Assembly: GCA_022393335.1 (NCBI GenBank)
Contig: JAJEKB010021185.1
Coordinates: 368,263 to 432,262 of the forward strand
Direction of reading: 5' to 3'
DNA length: 64,000 nucleotides
DNA from: Macrotrachela quadricornifera
Taxonomy: Eukaryota; Rotifera; Eurotatoria; Philodinida; Philodinidae
Shown here in pieces: positions 23,911 through 34,415 of this stretch (positions are counted from its first letter, which is position 1; each line of letters begins with the position of its first letter). The notes beneath the pieces are model-generated. The model did not search any database. It saw only the letters and a program-made list of their open reading frames with translations, and was not told where the DNA came from. The position numbers were made by a program, and so were the translations under genes.

Positions 23911-24090
23911 AAATACCTCAAGAAATGTCTTTTCCGAAAAATGGCTTTTCGATGTTTTTTTTTACCCTGCGGACACACAAGCAACCAAGCAAGCAAACAA
24001 TTAATTTTTATTGGACTCTTCTCTACGAGAAAGAGAACATACAGGTAGCCATATAAAAATATTTATGAGAAGATATATCAATATACTTAC

Positions 24091-25851
24091 GGTATACTCC
24101 TTTTGTCCTGTGAGTAGCTGCTCTGGTGGTGGATAGCCCAGAGCTTTGTAATTGTCCTAGTTTATGTCATCCAAAATCATGTAGTCCGCATCATTATTCC
24201 AGTTCTCAATGCCGAAATACCCTCGACAATGATTTGCAACGCCATACAAGGATTCTGCAAATGACGTCTTTCCTAAGTTTTCGTAATAGAATAGAAATTA
24301 GGAAATTAAATTAAAATCAAGAATGATTTTTATTATGATTATTTTTCGTACCAGTGCCTGTAAGTCCAACTAATACTAAAACCTTTGGTCGCCCTTCTTT
24401 TGTAAAATGATTATCTATCCAAAATTGCATTCCATCTCCTATTATTGATTATTAATGTTAAACAAAATATTTTCATATTCTAAGTAGAATAAAGAATGAT
24501 CAGAAATACATACGTAGTGCTTGAGTGCATGTATTACTAAAAGAATATAGCCAATAAAACGGCTTATTGTACATTTCTAATCTTGCTCTTTTATGCCGTG
24601 CTTGTTTATTTGCAAAGTTTAAAGCTGGCTCATATCTTTTTATTCAAAGAAGAAAAAAAAACAAATATAAGAATTATATTCATGTTTCGTTAAAAATAAA
24701 AAGTTCAATTATATTGCAACAGAAACAAACATATTTACCGCATTAAACCTTTTAAAGACACCATGCAGTCTGTATTCATTATGTGCTCAAGACCATCGTT
24801 AACATTAATTTGACCTCGTCGAAAAGCCTCAGCCGCCAATTCTTTTGTGATTGGATCAGCTGCTCTTTCTATTTGTGAATAGAAAAAATAACGACAAATT
24901 CTAAACTTTATTTTGTTCTTACGTGTGATGGCTTTAAGTTTTGGCAATTGTCGTCCTGTTGATTGTCTATCTGTACTACAAAACGATTTGTATTCAATGA
25001 AATCAAGCCCTAAAATCATCAACAATGGTTATCTTTATTTCACACAAACATGTTCGCTTTTAATTCAAATTATTTTAAAAATTCATTTTTCTTTAACCTT
25101 TTTTCAAGTATTCGTTCCATGCTCGATCTGATCGCGTAACTTGAAATGCGTAACCACATGCTGTTTTGTCCAAAATAAATAAAAATTAGTATAATACTAT
25201 GAAATCGATTATGAAACAAGTAGAAGCGAAACATACCTAAAACGTCTTTAAGACATGCTTTTGTAGTGTGAATTGTGTTGTCCAAGAAGAATTGTATATG
25301 AAGCCGAGATACTACTTGATCATTTTCGTATTCGTTTGCTATACAAGCATAAGTAACTTCTCGTCCGTTACATTTGAATATATCCTGAATAGCAACCATC
25401 ACTACCTTTTCTATAAAATTTAATGGATATAATATGTATTGTATAAATATAAATCGAGACAATAGATAATTCCTATTTTTTTAAAATATTAACTTACTTG
25501 AAATATTTGTCCAACAAGAAATCGAAAATTTGGATGCGTCAAAACTGTACACAAGTTCTTTTGTTCTTCGAAACTCGGCAATTTAATATTTTTCATTTTT
25601 CCTATAGTTTGTCGATCTAATCGCAAAAAAACAATAAAGTATATAGAGAAAAATAAATAAACAACTACTATATCGTACAACTCACCTATTGTGCCATATC
25701 CAAAAAATGGCATATCTTGAGCCTTAACGTCACCTGTACGATCAATTGGCAGATATGGATAAGTCTATGAATTTCCACGCAATTGATTGATATTATTAAA
25801 TCCAACAATAGTTTTTCCGCTCACTATGACATTTTGAAAATTGGTTTCCAT
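24091..25851 (-). pseudogene. Intron-rich Rep-like gene (HUH endonuclease + SF3 helicase, CRESS-DNA-virus type), interrupted
   Basis: About nine short exons with GT..AG introns of roughly 55-100 bp, from ATG 25851 to a donor at 24090. The last exon of the family is not found. An N-terminal replication-initiator region contains a degenerate HUH-like element (SRLHIQFFL, about 25300) and a motif-3-like YLKK (about 25103). The downstream part is a superfamily-3 helicase: Walker A is split by an intron between GLTGTG (exon ending 24352) and KT (exon starting 24272), and Walker B is YMILDD near 24170. In-frame TAG codons occur at 25767-25765 and 24159-24157; the latter falls where the family usually has Trp. 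In viruses such proteins nick and unwind circular ssDNA. Here it is an endogenised relic with host-style introns. Virus family and time of entry are unknown. Confidence 0.65.
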
Positions 25852-25881
25852 TCTTTTATCTAATATAATTGTTAAAAAAGT

Positions 25882-26040
25882 ACGTCCCAGACAGACACTA
25901 AAACGCCAAAAACGGCGTTTAAACATGTCAATATGTAAAGGGCTTTAAACAGTGCCATTAGTCTCCAAAAACGCTTGAAGTCGTTGATATTTTCGCTGTT
26001 TTAACGCGTTTTTGGCGATTGCGTGTCTGTCTGGGCATTG
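25882..26040. mobile_element. Short MITE with CCCAGACAGACAC terminal inverted repeats
   Basis: Terminal CCCAGACAGACAC near 25888 is answered by GTGTCTGTCTGGG near 26020-26033. Inside, AACGCCAAAAACGGCG and AACGCGTTTTTGGCGA extend the palindromic character. About 150 bp, no coding capacity. A related copy lies at about 29386-29614. Confidence 0.7.
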
Positions 26041-26041
26041 A

Positions 26042-26476
26042 AAAGCTGACCCATTATATTCAGATTACCATTATATTACTATTAAATTAACGTATTTATT
26101 CTTTGAAAACACTACATAATATTTCTATTTCATCAGTTCGTTTCTTTTCAAAGTACGACTAAATTTATAATTTACTATCCACTTATTTGCATATTTTCCT
26201 TGTGTTTAAAAAGTTTTTTTTAATAGTGGAGCGGAAGATAAAAATATCTGGGTTTAATCGAAGAGCATTAACGTCTAATCATTCCATTCCACTATTGAAA
26301 AAAATTTTGAAAAGCAAGGAAAATATTTAAATAAGCAGATAGTAAAGTAAAAACTTAGTCGCAGTATAAAAGGAACCGAACTCATGTCAGAGAAATACTC
26401 CGTGACGTTTTCAAAGAATAAACATATCACTTTAACATTAATCCAATGGTAATTTGAATATAATCAGTCAGTTCAT
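26042..26476. mobile_element. Foldback element B, about 430 bp
   Basis: Left arm 26042-26235 and right arm about 26283-26476 are imperfect reverse complements throughout. Pairs include ATTATATTCAGATTACCATT with AATGGTAATTTGAATATAAT, TTTATTCTTTGAAAAC with GTTTTCAAAGAATAAA, and TTTTCCTTGTG/AATAGTGGA with TCCACTATT/AAGCAAGGAAAA. The centre is near 26258. It directly abuts the preceding short MITE. Confidence 0.7.
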
Positions 26477-26479
26477 CTA

Positions 26480-29380
26480 CGAGAAGAATATTTAATTATT
26501 TACATTTATGTCTCATATTTTAAAGTGATGGATAAACTAGATTGATGAATAAGTCTAAAATAATACGGCTCATACGTAAGTTGATAAAAAAAACAAACCT
26601 TGATTTATATAACAAGTTTCTAAGTCCTAAAAAACTACAGCCGAAACTATTATTGTAGATAAAAGCTTTTTTAGATTTTAGTAACACACTTAATTGTAGT
26701 GTGTTGTAAGTCGATTCCAAAATTGACTAAGCCATACTTATATCCGAGAATCACTATTTGCTTTTTCTCTAGGACGAGAAAATTTCTTTTAAAGCTCATT
26801 CATCTATCGATGGCTGGAAATTTTTTTCCCACTTAGTACAAAACTGAACTATTTCCAACGTCTCATCTGACACGTCTATTTGTAAAGAGCTTAGTATATA
26901 AAAGTTTCTAACTGGAGAATAGTTGATAGAACTCTACTATACTAATCGTTAGCAAGCGACTCTTACTGTTATAATTCCATCTGTATTATATATCATGTCT
27001 ACAATAGCTTAGTGAATATCAATTTAGTTTTGTGTAATAACTCGTAATTGTTAGCAATTCGATAAGTGCCCTATTCTTCCTCTCATTTTGTGCAGAAATG
27101 AACTTTACCTGATTCAGACACACTCAATCTTACACTCAAGAATGGACATTGCACATAGTAAATTTAATAATTATTCTTAGTACACGGTGGAAGATAAATA
27201 ACTTGCTCAAAGTTTTCTTTTTATATATTTAATCTTTTTTAATCTGTGTTTTATCTGAAAACAATGTAGTTTCTTCTGTATTATTTAAAATAATCTTGTT
27301 GCGTTGAAACTTATTCTCAGGAACATTTTTCGATATTTATATATTATTAGATCTCAAATAAAGAAAAAATTCTAAATGTGTTTTGCTTAACATGACTAGC
27401 TATAAGTGGTCGTATCTCAATTCTGTTGTTCTTATAAGCAAATAGAGAACACATAAATCGCAAAAAGAAAAAAACTAGATAGATATAATTATCGACCTAT
27501 GTTTTTTTGATTAAAGATATCATAAAGAAAAATAATAACACTACAAAATATAATGGCTCGCTCAGCTAAGCAACTACTCTGTGAATGAAGTAGAATGCAA
27601 ATGAACTTAGAATGAAGAAAGAACGAGCGAATAATCGAACGAGTGGTTGATAAAAGAATGACCTATTCTTTTCCTTTCTTCATGTAACGGACGGACGGAA
27701 AGAAAAAGACAGAACGAAAGAAAAATCGATTAGAATGTAGACGGATGGTGAATTATGTTCTTATTTGAAGAAGAAAAAAAGATAAAATATGAAATGGGTA
27801 ATCACTAAAACTTTTAATAAAACAGCTAAATTCTAACTCATTATATATTTATAAGCTAAACAGGAAAAGATTAATTTGTCTTTTTTTATGATAGTACTTA
27901 TTACTCCTATATACTTGCACCTTGGAAAAAGGGAAATGAAAAAGAATATCGATATCGTATCATCAAAAAAATAAGAAATTATTTATATAGTGACTATGAT
28001 ATATTCCTATATAGTAATATTAATGATAATTTTCTCTTAGCATGTACTTTAGATTTCAAACATTATATTAATGATGTTTGTCTATTCTTTATTGTAATTC
28101 ATAAAATACAACTGTTAGGTAGTATGATACTGTCTATAGCACATACGTTATTATCGTTTCTTTTAACTGTTGTTCATTTTTGCGTTCTAGTCAGGGAGGA
28201 CATATATGATCTTGTACATTTTCTTTTGCGTTCTGTGTTCTCTTATCATATGTGATTAACGTTTCTTGTCATATTCACTCTTTCTTTATATTCATCGTTA
28301 TATATTCACTTATCGTATTCACTTTCTCTTTGTGTTTTCATAAATGTATTCACTCTGTTACTATGTTCATCTCGACGTATTCATTACTGTATTCACTCTC
28401 TCTCACTTCGTGATTCTCGGCGTTATCTCTCTCATTTCATCTATATAAGGCGTCGCTCATTTCGAAATAAACATGCTTTTCATCGAGAATCATCCATCTT
28501 CATAATAACTATGACAGAGTAGATCTTCTTAAGCATGCATTAAATAAAACGACACTGAGTAAGATAATAAGAAGAAGTTCACTTTAATCACAATGATCAC
28601 AACAACCTCACATAGTGCTATCTGGGTAAATTGTACTACTTAATGTGAAGCGTGTAATAAAATGAATTTGAAATAGTTAATGTTATGAAATGATCAATGA
28701 CCAAATCAACGTGTCGGTAAGAGGCGATATTCTGATTATTAAAATTGCTCAATACGAGATATATAGCATATCTTTTTTGTTAAGCATATCGATTTATGAT
28801 ACTGCTGCCAAAGCAAAATTGAAGACAAATTTGCCTTTCGTTCTAATCAAATACTAGAACTGAACAATATTTCTCTTGTCGATTTTCAATAACAGTGAGA
28901 TATTACTGACAAGATACATTGCTAATAACTCAAGAACATGCATATAAACGCGATACAAGAAGTATTTTCAGTGAGATTGTTATAATTCTGTTAACTTTAA
29001 CTTCGTCTTATTATCAATAAAATCGTTTTAGTCGTTTAAAATTCATATTTACTAATGATAAATATAGCATCTAATATTTTACTGCATATCAGCTATAAAT
29101 ACTGGTTATAATCACGAGTTGTTTATTATTAATAAACATCAAATGGTAATACTTATTACTCGCTAGGAAATAACCGGATCGATTATTCACAATTAAATGT
29201 TACGTTAGTTAGATGTATTCGATCACAAAAAGATACCCAAAAATAGTTAAACTGAATATTTACCATTCACTAGTAACAGTTGAGTAGTGCAAACTATCAC
29301 TGATTAACGATTATTAAGTAAGATATACTACTTATTGAGAATATAATGATACTATGTTTTTTGCGTTTTTTCAGTTGGCT
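26480..29380. other. Intergenic, no supported gene
   Basis: About 2.9 kb of AT-rich DNA. A cluster of TATTCACT words (about seven between 28264 and 28408, irregularly spaced) and a GAACGAGCGA/ACGGACGGA-like patch around 27615-27745 are the only visible structure. A 66-codon minus-strand open frame at 26520-26720 is not convincing. Confidence 0.45.
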
Positions 29381-29385
29381 TTTGA

Positions 29386-29614
29386 TACGTGAGGTAGACG
29401 GAAAAATAGTGTTAAAACACGTTTTTGTTACAAAAACTACAGAATTGAGGCGTTTTTAACGATATTGGCTGAAATTCTTGAAATAAACTGTGAAAACGAT
29501 TGAAAAGGAAAAAGACCAATAGTAAACGCGTTTATACGCGTTGAAACGCTCTAAACACGCAAATAACGCGTATAAACGGAGTTTTAACCGTTTAATGTCT
29601 GTCTGGGGTACGTG
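29386..29614. mobile_element. Second, degenerate copy of the CCCAGACAGAC-type MITE
   Basis: The right end TGTCTGTCTGGGG at about 29597 is nearly identical to that of the copy at 25882-26040. The left end (GGTAGACGGAAAAATAG) is eroded. The interior shares AACGCGT/AAACGCG words. TACGTG occurs just outside both ends (29386-29391 and about 29609-29614) and may be a target duplication. Confidence 0.5.
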
Positions 29615-29861
29615 TGTAAAGTATGGAAGCCGATTACAATATCTGAAATATACACATTTATACAGATCATTTCTTCCAAATTATTACCTCACAAATATTC
29701 TTTCTTTTATCTATTAATTATACCGAAAATTTTATGGAGAGCTTTATCCATAGCTTTCTTTTAATTAACAATAGGAAAAACTTGTACAAATGATGAAAAG
29801 AATCAATCAATTTCAAAGTCAGTTTCGTTAAGCTTAAGAAACATTGAAACTATTTATTCAT

Positions 29862-31300
29862 TTTTGTGTACTCAGAAAGTGAGTACACTACTAAAATCGG
29901 TCTGTATGTCCGGCCGTTTACACGATAACTTTTCACAATTCCATTCGATTGAGCTAAAATTTTGTGCACAGAATTGTCTCATCAATATCTCGGTCGAGTT
30001 CGAAGATGAGAACGATTTGGGAATAAATAGTTGAGTTATCGAGAAAATTGTTATTATTCACCAGACCATCCCTGAGGAGGAGGGGAGTACAAGAATTTCT
30101 TAAAAAAAAAATTTTTTCGCAGAACTGTTTAAAATATTTATGGATAGACTCAGTTTTTAACGCTGATTTCGAATATGATATTAGTTTTGAATAAAATCGT
30201 AGTTTTTTAAGTGAAAGTTGCCGAAACAGGGTCCCAAATAATACAAAAACTGTATCTTGAGGCCAGTGTACGTAAATATTCTCAGGTGACTGGTGGTTTT
30301 GAGGTGTTCTAGAAGCATGGTTTTGTCGCTACTAATAAGAGTTATCAAATGGAAAAAATTCGAATTCGATAGCTATTAATATTGGTGCATTATTATGAAA
30401 ATATTGATGTCTCTGTATATCATATATCTATCATATATCCATGAGGTTACCTATGACCATAATCTCGGTAGATACAATCCCAAATTCATTCTTAATTAGC
30501 TCCACCTACCCAATTCTGTGAGCTGAACACAAATCCGAACTCGATTTGTGTGATTTCTAAAGATATTATATCACTGTGGGAGTTGAGTCAGTGATCACTA
30601 GATAGGGTCGACTACAGTGTCATCTATGCTAGCTTGGCTCTCTAGGTTTTTTATTCTTTCAATTCGGTGCAAAAGATGTGTCTTGATGAGATCTATGTCT
30701 TATAGAAAAATGAGCCTAAGATCTCGTGCACTAGGTGAGAAAAACCCAAAATATCACCTCCCGTAGTATAATATTCCTTCGAATTTTCTCAGTTTTTGAA
30801 TTCTAGCACTTCTTTCATCTCAAAGCTTACTCATTTGAATAGAATGAGTTTGTAGACTAAACTGTTTTCTGTCCAAATGAGATGTCCTAGAGCTCAAATG
30901 GCCAATTCGTTTACGAGATAAGGTCAAAATGCAGAGCATACACTCAAGATAGATAGTTTTTAGAGAGCTCGATGAAACTTAATTTGTCGTCAGTTATTTT
31001 TACTTTTTTGCTGTTTAGTCGTGACATAAACTATGTGCTAATAACTAATAATGCATTCTACTTCAGTTTGACTTATATCTGTAAAAATTTCTAGTTAGAT
31101 AATTGAGTTGGTTTACTCAAACAGTTCTTCTTCCGTACTCAAAAAGTTCATACACTTTAGAATCGGACAGTGTATCCGTCCAACCGTCCGTTTACACGAT
31201 AGCTTTTGAAAGGCTCATCCAATTATCATGAAATTTTGTATATAGAATGATCTCGCTAATATTTCAGTCGAGAGAAGAAGATGATGGCGATCCGTTAAGA
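29862..31300. repeat. Pair of dispersed direct repeats, about 160 bp each
   Basis: About 29862-30030 and 31128-31300 share, in the same order, GTACTCA, a CGTTTACACGATA block, TGAAATTTTGT/TAAAATTTTGT, an AATATCTCGGTCGAG/AATATTTCAGTCGAG block and GATGAGAACGAT/GATGATGGCGAT. The roughly 1.1 kb between them has no recognisable gene. They may be two copies of one repeat family or very worn termini of a single element. Confidence 0.5.
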
Positions 31301-31379
31301 ATTTTCTGCGTTACGGTAAAAATATTCTAATTTTCTCTGTAATTAATGACCTTTTCTAATTTTTTCTAATTTTCTTTAA

Positions 31380-31800
31380 GGAAAAGATTTATCATAGTTA
31401 AAACAAAACATCAACTATCATATACCAATAGATAGAGAATTTCATGGGCTGCAAAACGATGCTAAGTTATAGGGATAAATAGGTCGCGCACAAGATTTCC
31501 TCTGTATGACAGTGTCGAAAACCTATGAAAGACTCATATATCTAGACAATGTGTCAGTGTGGTATTTTTTTGCTTTCGATGTTGCCAATACCAATTTTTT
31601 CAGAGTAGATTAAACTCATTAAGAGCCATAAAATGATGCAAAATAATAGGGATAGATATGCTGCGCTTAATATTTCTTCATTGTGACACGTGAGAAAAGC
31701 CATAAAGAAGCCATATAACTTAATGGTGTCTGTGTCACATTCGTTTGTTCTCCATAGAGCCAACCTTATTTTTATGCACTCGAAAAGCAAAGTTCATGAT
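31380..31800. repeat. Degenerate tandem duplication, about 185-bp unit
   Basis: The stretch with GGGCTGCAAAACGATGC, TATAGGGATAAATAG and CTGTATGACA near 31445-31510 is echoed near 31622-31690 by GAGCCATAAAATGATGC, AATAGGGATAGATATG and CATTGTGACA. The minus-strand open frame at 31554-31790 lies within this repeat and is not considered a gene. Confidence 0.45.
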
Positions 31801-31976
31801 AGATTGATTTTGATCAACCTATCTAAAAAGTTTTATCCTTGAGCGCACTAAGGAACTGCTCCTTAGGCTCTACAGAAGCTCTCTTTTTGTCCAGTAGGAC
31901 GTGACGAGCAGTTGGTTCCAAAGACTTTATTAATTTTCATAAATGAAAATTTGTTTTTTTAGTTAAAGCTTGTTTC

Positions 31977-32171
31977 ATATTATATTTCATATTCTAAACT
32001 CATGTTAATTAAGTCAAAGTGTGGTACAAATTGTTGAGGATCATCTTGAAAAGGTAAAAGAGCATTATAATGGGTACCATTATAATAAATACAAAATCCT
32101 AATTTATTCATAAATAAATTCACCGTTTTCTGAAGAAAATAAACAAAAACTAAAGAAAATCCAAGCAAGAA
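31977..32171 (-). pseudogene. Fragment resembling the C-terminal His box of an OTU-type cysteine protease
   Basis: A 62-codon frame contains GFCIYYNGTHYNALLP followed by a polar tail. The aromatic-hydrophobic strand followed by HYNAL resembles the end of OTU deubiquitinase domains, where that His is catalytic. No Cys box (DGNCLF-like) is visible upstream, so if the assignment is right this is only a remnant or one exon of a larger gene. OTU domains occur in host genes and in some transposons. Confidence 0.28.
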
Positions 32172-32320
32172 TTATTGTATATAATGAATATTATTCTGGT
32201 CAATAATAATTTACGGACTTAGAACGTACCTAGACTAGATCAACTTAAAATTTTCAGATCCGGATATGGATTCCTACCCGGCGAGCTCTAGTCGACATAT
32301 TAGAGGATGACTCATACGTC

Positions 32321-33025
32321 TTATTCACTGTTAGAAGTACACATAACTCTCGAATTTAAATCCGAGGTTTCCACGTTTATTTCTGATGTTTCTTCTATAG
32401 CTAATGTCCAATCTTTAAAAATAATTTTTCTTTGATTCCATTGATTTCTGTAGTATTGAATTTCTTTTTTATATTTATACAAATATTCATTGACTATTGT
32501 TTGATAAGCAAGATGTTTTTCTTCATTTGTCATTTTGGATAGATCTATATTTGATTTTGTTTCTAGGAAAGATTTAATTTCTTGTGGCTAATGTCGTCGA
32601 TTTTGTTGTTCGTCTTGTTCTGTTCGTTTTAATTTGTCGAGTCCAGCTTGTAAATATTTTGACCATAAATCATACAAATATTTAAAATAACTAATTTGGC
32701 TTAAATAAAAAGCCATTTGTCTTAACTCATTTGTATTGGATTGGAAAATTGAATCAAATAATTTTTTTTTTGATAAAATATATTTAGGCATCATATCTTG
32801 TTTCATATTATTTGTTGAAATTTTTTGTACTATTTTATTATTTTTATCATTGAGTTTAGGCATAGTTTTTGTTGTTGTAATAAGATCAATAAATTCTTCA
32901 TCATCTATACCTTGTAGAGTATTATTAATATTATTTAATTTAGAATTAAAATAAAATTCTTCACCATTATCGCCGTCGTCGAGTATATCAAATAGATTAA
33001 AATAAGAAGTTTGATTTGATGTCAT
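32321..33025 (-). pseudogene. Unrecognised acidic/helical protein gene with an in-frame TAG
   Basis: I do not recognise the family. From ATG 33025 (MTSNQTSYFNLFDILDDG) one frame runs through an Asn/Asp-rich N-terminal third and a helical segment (LYDLWSKYLQAGLDK) to a TAG at 32590-32588. It then continues in the same frame with clearly similar composition (EIKSFLETKSNIDLSKM, YKKEIQYYRNQWNQRK) to TAA at 32321. Total about 233 codons plus the internal stop. Either the TAG is a recent lesion or base error, or the gene ends there as a 145-residue protein. The final 20 codons look less protein-like and may be read-through of an intron. It lies next to the inverted duplication at 33430-34365. Confidence 0.45.
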
Positions 33026-33429
33026 TTATAATCTAGAATAAATGGAAATAAAATAAAGAACAACTGCTTTTGAAAATTAATATTCTAAGAATTAATAGAA
33101 ATAACATATCGACTACAATTATTATACAAGAAAAAAAGAAGTTCATTAATTCATATGAAACTGTTGTAATTTATAATTGTAGATACATTCAAGTTTATTG
33201 ATAATTATTATAAAATGTTGATCTATTAAATCAATGATAGTTTTATTCAAACATTGATAGAATGGTACTAAATTTGAATTATAAATAAATGAATATTTTT
33301 ATTTGAACATGTATTTATTATTAAATAACGTAATCATTTAAATGCAGCTAATCGAATTTTTTATTTATTTTTATTTTTATTTTTATAAAATCAATAACCT
33401 ATTGATTTAGTTGTTTCATTTATTTTATT

Positions 33430-34365
33430 CTTTATTTTTTCTTTTTCTCTGTTTTCTTTAAAATAAAGAATAAGATGAAATATGAATATAAAACAATATC
33501 GAAATGAAAAAGCACAAGAGACAAAGATGAGCATATGTATGTTCTTTTTTGTTGATTTAGTTTAGTTAAATTTTCGATCTTCTCGATCATCATCAGAACT
33601 TGTTGTATGTTGTGTTGTTGATAATATGAAAGATGTAATAGATTCAAGTATCAAGTTATTATGTTATTTAATAAAAAAATCCATGTTAAAATAAAAATAT
33701 TCATTTATTTATAATTTTCAATTTTACTATGAAAAGTAATTACAAACATGGTACAATTTTAATACAAATCGCTATTATAGAGATTATTCTACAATTAAAT
33801 TATTTATTAGTACTTCAATTTCCAAATTGATTATATGATGCTCATATTGTTTTAACCAATTTTATGCAACAACAACATTAAAACTTGCAAAAAATGATTT
33901 ACTTGTATTATTTCATTCAAAAAAATGATCAAAATGATTAAGATCAAAAATGTTTATTTACAATAAAATAGGTGATGGACAATTGACTATAATAATATGA
34001 TAATATGGAAGTGATATAATACTATTATCATTATTAGAAAGTCAATAATAACCTTTAGTTCAATATAGAACATTATTAATTAATTTGTTTGAAAATAATT
34101 AAGCTCATTAGAAAATTATATTTTTATATGATATAATACTTAAATCTATTACATCTTTCATATTATCAACAACACAACATACAACAAGTTCTGATGATGA
34201 TCGAGAAGATCGAAAATTTAACTAAACTAAATCAACAAAAAAGAACATACATATGCTCATCTTTATCTCTTGTGCTTTTTCATTTCGATATTGTTTTATA
34301 TTCATATTTCATCTTATTCTTTATTTTAAAGAAAACAAAGAAAAATAAAAAATAAAAATAAAAAT
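33430..34365. repeat. Nearly identical inverted duplication, arms about 220 bp
   Basis: The sequence 33430-33655 reappears as its reverse complement at about 34137-34365. Over the central roughly 195 bp I find a single substitution (AGAGACAAAG versus AGAGATAAAG in the same orientation) plus small differences in the outer T/A-rich ends. The 480-bp spacer is AT-rich with no gene. The 71-codon minus-strand frame at 33432-33647 is simply one arm. Near-identity contrasts with the eroded foldback elements elsewhere in the window and implies a recent event or gene conversion. Confidence 0.85.
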
Positions 34366-34415
34366 AAATTAAAGATTCGATTAGGATAGTACTAAATGTT
34401 GTTTATGCTAAAATT

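Noticed and set aside
23653..24048. 131-codon plus-strand frame
   Set aside because: Arises from the GC-rich island and antisense of low-complexity sequence; no recognisable domain.
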